DNA of 64,000 bases from NCBI GenBank assembly GCA_937996655.1, contig CALKUK010000012.1, positions 496,001 through 560,000 of the forward strand, in the 5' to 3' direction. A model generated the notes under the pieces. That model saw nothing but the letters and a program-made list of their open reading frames with translations. It was not told the DNA's origin and ran no database searches. This DNA comes from an uncultured Sphingomonadaceae bacterium. Its GTDB lineage: Bacteria > Pseudomonadota > Alphaproteobacteria > Sphingomonadales > Sphingomonadaceae. Positions 60,427 to 64,000 of the stretch are shown here, piece by piece. The first letter of the stretch is position 1. Each line of letters opens with the position of its first letter. A program made the translations under genes and the position numbers.

Positions 60427-60900
60427 ATGTTTGAACAACCCGCTCTTCAGCGCCGCGCGCGCCTTCTTGGCTATGCCGGGCAATTGCCGCAGGTTCTCGC
60501 GGTCATTCTTCTGGCCGATCCCCAGACGCGTTGGATCGCGATGGCGGGCGGCTTTGGCTACGCTGCTCTGATCTTCAGCTTTCTGGGCGGTGTGTGGTGG
60601 GGCGTCGGCATCAGCAACCCGCAGGCGCCACGCTGGATTTATGTGGCCGCTGTCCTGCCGAGCCTGATTGGCCTTGCGGCCTATGTGCCATGGATCTTCG
60701 GCTGGTCTTGGCCGGGGCCGTCGCTCATTGTGCTCGGGCTTTGCCTGCTTGCCAGCCCCGTGGTTGATCGGGAAATGGCCCTGAAACTGCCATTGCCGGA
60801 CGGTTGGGTCCGGCTTCGCTCGCATCTGTCGGTCGGTCTGGGTCTGCTCACTCTGATGCTGGCCGCTGCGGATTTGATGCTGCAACCCGTCTCCGGCTAA
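60427..60900 (+). CDS. DUF3429-type membrane protein
   Basis: A 157-residue membrane protein with four to five helices. The family hallmark FSFLGGVWWGVGI is in the second helix; LLGYAGQLPQVLAVI starts the protein and a charged LPLPDGWVRLRSHLSVG lies near the end. No function is known for the family. It diverges from pntB and precedes tRNA-Gly by 80 bp. Confidence 0.78.
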   Translation: MFEQPALQRRARLLGYAGQLPQVLAVILLADPQTRWIAMAGGFGYAALIFSFLGGVWWGVGISNPQAPRWIYVAAVLPSLIGLAAYVPWIFGWSWPGPSLIVLGLCLLASPVVDREMALKLPLPDGWVRLRSHLSVGLGLLTLMLAAADLMLQPVSG

Positions 60901-60980
60901 GCCGAAAACAACCGAAACTGGTTGACGGCGGGCCGCCCGCAATGGCAATGGCGGCGCGCTCCAAGTGCGAGAGCCTCGGC

Positions 60981-61054
60981 GCGGGTGTAGCTCAATGGTA
61001 GAGCAGAAGCCTTCCAAGCTTACGACGAGGGTTCGATTCCCTTCACCCGCTCCA
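60981..61054 (+). tRNA. tRNA-Gly (anticodon TCC)
   Basis: A 74-base cloverleaf: acceptor GCGGGTG with CACCCGC, D arm GCTCAATGGTAGAGC, anticodon loop CTTCCAA giving TCC (reads GGA), T arm GAGGGTTCGATTCCCTT and encoded CCA (61052-61054). It is convergent with pheT. Confidence 0.97.
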
Positions 61055-61063
61055 CCGCTGCCG

Positions 61064-63427
61064 TCAGCCCCGCAGCACAGCCCCCAGTTTTGATGCTGCC
61101 GCCACGACCTTGTCGGCAATCGCCTTCAGCTCGTCTTCGTCATAGCTCTTCTCGCCCGGTTGGAGCGTGATTTCCACGGCGAGTGACTTTTGCCCTTCCG
61201 GCACGCCCTGGCCCGTGAACTGATCGAACAGGCGCGCCGCGACGATGTTGTCTTTGTCCGCGCCCTTGATGGTGCGGACAAGGTCACCCGCGAGCAGGTC
61301 AGCCGCCACGAGGAAGGCAAAGTCACGTTTCACGGCCTGCAGGGCCGGGGGTGAGAAGGCCGGACGCATGAAGCCCGTTCCGCGCTTGGCGGGGATAGCA
61401 TCGAGATAAATTTCGGCGGCCATGACCGGTCCATCCAGATCGAACGCCCTGGCCGTCGATGGATGCAGCGCGCCAAAGGCTGCGAGGATATTCTTCGGCC
61501 CCAGACGCAGTGTCGCCGACTGGCCGGGATGATAATGCGGCCCAGCCTCACCCATGATCTGGAGGTTGTCGACCGGCGCCCCTGCGGCGGCGAGAAGCGC
61601 CAGCACTTCCGCCTTCGCGTCATAGGCGTCAAAAGCCTTTGCCTTGCCTTCTGACCAGCCGCGCGCCGATTTCTCGCCAGCAAGAACAAGGCCGGCGGTC
61701 AGGTGCTCGCCCTCCGCCAGATAGCGGCGGCCAATTTCAAACAGGCGGATACTGTCGGCACCGCGGTCGGCATTGCGGCGGGCGGCCGACAATAGACCGG
61801 GGAGCAGCGAGGGCCGCATGACCTTCATGTCTTCGCTGATCGGATTGGCGAGGCTCCAGGTGCCGCCCCCAAAGGCCGCAGCCTCTTTTTCGGGGAGGAA
61901 GGACCAATTGATTGCTTCATTGAGGCCACGTGCTGCCGCGGTGCGACGGACACGGCGTTCCAACTTCTGCAGCGGGGTCGCGGTCGGCTTGGCGACGCCA
62001 TCTGCGCGCGGCAGCGGCGTGGAGGGCACATTGTCGAGCCCGACCATGCGGACGACTTCCTCTACCAAATCGGCGGGGCCGTCGATGTCACGGCGCCAAC
62101 TGGGGACGGTGACCGTCGCACCATCCACCTTGAAGCCGAGCGACGTGAGGATGTTCGCCTGCTTGTCCGCAGCCACATCAATGCCACCCAGTTTTGCGCA
62201 TAAGGCGGTGTCATAAGTGACGGTCTTCGCGGCCCGTGGCGGTTCGCCTGCGCGGATAATCTCGGAAGCCTCACCACCACAGATATCGAGGATCATCTGG
62301 GTTATGATGGCAACGGCATCATCGAGGAAGGCAGGGTCCACGCCGCGTTCAAAACGGGTGCGCGCGTCGGATGTTAGGGCGAGTGTCTGACCGGTCTTCG
62401 CAATCCGCTCCGGCGTGAAAAAGGCGACTTCGAGGAGAACATCGGTCGTATCATCCGCGCAGCCTGAATGCTCGCCACCCATGATGCCGGCAATGTCGTG
62501 CACGCCTGCATTGTCGGCGATGACGGTCATGTCGGCGTTCAGGGTGAAGTCCTTGCCGTTGAGCGCGGTAACAGTCTCACCATCGTTCGCGCGGCGGGCG
62601 ACAACAGCGCCGGTCAGCTTCGCCAGATCATAGGCATGGCTCGGGCGGCCATGGTCGAGCATGACATAATTGGTGATGTCGACGAGTGCCGAGATCGGGC
62701 GTTGGCCTGCGGCCTTAAGGCGGGCCTGCATCCAGTCTGGCGAGGGGCCGTTTGCCACGCCCTTGATGACGCGACCGTAAAAGGCCGGGCAGCCATCAGG
62801 GTCGTCAGTGCGGATCTCTGTCGGGCAGGGGAAGCTGCTTGAGACGGTCGGCACCGCGAGAGGCTTCAGCTTGCCGAGGCCAGCAGCGGCGAGATCGCGC
62901 GCAATGCCGCGCACGCCCATGCAGTCCTGCCGGTTGGGCGTGATGGCAACATCGATGATCGGATCGTCGAGCTGGGCGTAGTCGGCAAAGGCTGTGCCGA
63001 CGGGCGCGTCAGCGGGAAGCTCAATGATGCCGTCATGGTCATCGCCGAGTTCCAGCTCACGTGTCGAACACATCATGCCGTTGGATTCCACGCCACGGAT
63101 CGCCGCCTTGCGCAGCACCATACCATTGGCCGGTACAACCGCGCCTTCAATGCCGAACACGCCGACAAGGCCCGCGCGTGCGTTGGGCGCGCCGCAGACG
63201 ACCTGCAGCGGGCCATTGCCGGCATCTACCGTAAGCACCTGAAGCTTGTCCGCCTGCGGGTGACGGTCCGCCGTTAGCACTTTGGCGACGGTGAAGCCCT
63301 TCAGACGCTCCGCTGGGTTTTCAATGCCTTCGACCTCAAGGCCGATGCGATTGAGCACATCGGCGACGTCCTGAATGGTCGCGTCGGTATCGATATGGGC
63401 TTTCAGCCAAGACAGAGAGAGCTTCAT
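61064..63427 (-). CDS. pheT: Phenylalanyl-tRNA synthetase subunit beta
   Basis: Beta chain of the heterotetrameric PheRS. The 787-residue protein carries all the usual domains in order: an N-terminal tRNA-binding OB region (VAKVLTADRHPQADKLQVLTV at ~50), B3/B4 editing region (ISALVDITNYVMLDHGRPSHAYD), B5 domain (TVTVPSWRRDIDGPADLVEEVVRMVG) and a C-terminal anticodon-binding FDX-ACB domain ending LKAIADKVVAAASKLGAVLRG. It starts on the pheS stop (ATGA). Confidence 0.96.
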   Translation of the reverse strand: MKLSLSWLKAHIDTDATIQDVADVLNRIGLEVEGIENPAERLKGFTVAKVLTADRHPQADKLQVLTVDAGNGPLQVVCGAPNARAGLVGVFGIEGAVVPANGMVLRKAAIRGVESNGMMCSTRELELGDDHDGIIELPADAPVGTAFADYAQLDDPIIDVAITPNRQDCMGVRGIARDLAAAGLGKLKPLAVPTVSSSFPCPTEIRTDDPDGCPAFYGRVIKGVANGPSPDWMQARLKAAGQRPISALVDITNYVMLDHGRPSHAYDLAKLTGAVVARRANDGETVTALNGKDFTLNADMTVIADNAGVHDIAGIMGGEHSGCADDTTDVLLEVAFFTPERIAKTGQTLALTSDARTRFERGVDPAFLDDAVAIITQMILDICGGEASEIIRAGEPPRAAKTVTYDTALCAKLGGIDVAADKQANILTSLGFKVDGATVTVPSWRRDIDGPADLVEEVVRMVGLDNVPSTPLPRADGVAKPTATPLQKLERRVRRTAAARGLNEAINWSFLPEKEAAAFGGGTWSLANPISEDMKVMRPSLLPGLLSAARRNADRGADSIRLFEIGRRYLAEGEHLTAGLVLAGEKSARGWSEGKAKAFDAYDAKAEVLALLAAAGAPVDNLQIMGEAGPHYHPGQSATLRLGPKNILAAFGALHPSTARAFDLDGPVMAAEIYLDAIPAKRGTGFMRPAFSPPALQAVKRDFAFLVAADLLAGDLVRTIKGADKDNIVAARLFDQFTGQGVPEGQKSLAVEITLQPGEKSYDEDELKAIADKVVAAASKLGAVLRG

Positions 63428-64000
63428 GCGCCGACTCCTCCGCTGAGCGTGGGGACATCGAGAGCGGCAAAACCGTAATGTTTCAGCCAGCGCAGATCAC
63501 CGTCGAAGAAGGCGCGCAAATCATCCATCCCGTATTTGAGCATGGCGAGCCGGTCGACGCCGGTGCCAAAGGCAAAGCCCTGATATTCATTGGGGTCGAG
63601 CCCGCAGGCTTCGATTACACGCGGGTGGACCATGCCGGAACCCAGCACTTCCATCCAACCTTCAGAGCCGCCAATCACGCGCTTACTGTTGACGACGGTG
63701 TAGCCGACATCAACCTCCGCACTCGGCTCGGTGAAGGGGAAGTAGCTGGGGCGCAGACGCAGCACGACATCGTCGCGCTCAAAGAACGCCTTCAGGAAGG
63801 TCTCCAGTGTCCATTTCAAATGGCCGAGGTGAATCCCCTTGTCGATCACAAGGCCTTCGATCTGGTGGAACATCGGCGTGTGCGTGGCGTCGCTGTCTGA
63901 CCGGTAGACACGGCCCGGTGCAATGATGCGGATGGGCGGCTTTTGATTGAGCATCGTGCGGATCTGCACCGGCGAGGTGTGCGTGCGCAGCAGCATTTTC
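63424..64000 (-). CDS. pheS: Phenylalanyl-tRNA synthetase subunit alpha (C-terminal part, runs off window)
   Basis: The last ~192 codons of the catalytic alpha chain. Class II motif 2 is in RTHTSPVQIRTM and IAPGRVYRSDSDATHTPMFHQIEGLVID; motif 3 is FGTGVDRLAMLKYGMDDLR. The frame is open to the window edge, so the N-terminal coiled coil and start lie outside. It ends in an ATGA overlap with pheT. Confidence 0.95.
   Translation of the reverse strand, partial: KMLLRTHTSPVQIRTMLNQKPPIRIIAPGRVYRSDSDATHTPMFHQIEGLVIDKGIHLGHLKWTLETFLKAFFERDDVVLRLRPSYFPFTEPSAEVDVGYTVVNSKRVIGGSEGWMEVLGSGMVHPRVIEACGLDPNEYQGFAFGTGVDRLAMLKYGMDDLRAFFDGDLRWLKHYGFAALDVPTLSGGVGA

Overview
The window comes from a high-GC alphaproteobacterium, most likely a sphingomonad (order Sphingomonadales). 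Pointers are gene arrangement (sucC next to etfBA, AraC regulators with a sphingomonad-type N-terminal domain), a CrtZ-type carotenoid hydroxylase, a PEPxxWA-type PEP-CTERM protein, and tightly packed genes joined by ATGA/GTGA stop-start overlaps. I cannot name the genus. No IS element, phage, plasmid gene, CRISPR array or rRNA is visible. This is core chromosome with a few accessory cassettes.

Layout. 1-8.7 kb: 5' part of putA, a MaoC-like dehydratase and thiolase pair ending in a strong terminator, recF, two tandem AraC-type regulators, cysK and two small envelope genes. 8.7-27.2 kb: a complete dcw cluster on the + strand (mraZ, rsmH, ftsL, ftsI, murE, murF, mraY, murD, ftsW, murG, murC, murB, ddl, ftsQ, ftsA, ftsZ), preceded by a 10-bp-period GGG array that looks like the MraZ operator. 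27.3-34 kb: a TPR/SPOR envelope protein, dgt, a Rossmann-fold protein, a MarR regulator fused to a receiver-like domain, and crotonase and dienoyl-CoA-reductase-like genes. 34-41 kb: a LacI regulator, two HerA/FtsK-type ATPases on either side of tRNA-Val, an SDR and a PlsC-like acyltransferase. 40.4-46.9 kb: a TIGR02186-like/TauE pair and a compact three-gene cassette resembling the NfrB/NfrA exopolysaccharide machine (GNAT protein, NfrB-like glycosyltransferase, short NfrA-C-like protein) with a divergent LysR regulator. 46.9-56.8 kb: nhaA, etfAB, sucC, a small lipoprotein, crtZ, a PEP-CTERM protein, a nitronate monooxygenase, lysC, ubiG and a GST. 56.9-64 kb: a FecR/OmpA pair, hisN-like phosphatase, pntB without pntA, a DUF3429-type membrane protein, tRNA-Gly, pheT and the 3' part of pheS.

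How it fits together. The dcw block makes lipid II (MurC-F, MraY, MurG, MurB, Ddl) and the septal machine that uses it (FtsI, FtsW, FtsL, FtsQ, FtsA, FtsZ). The MaoC/thiolase, crotonase/DECR-like and EtfAB genes point to fatty-acid beta-oxidation, with PutA also feeding the respiratory chain. The least described parts are the reduced Nfr-like cassette, the receiver-MarR fusion, the two HerA-type ATPases without NurA, and several well-formed inverted repeats in intergenic DNA. All family calls are from reading the protein sequences; no database search was run.
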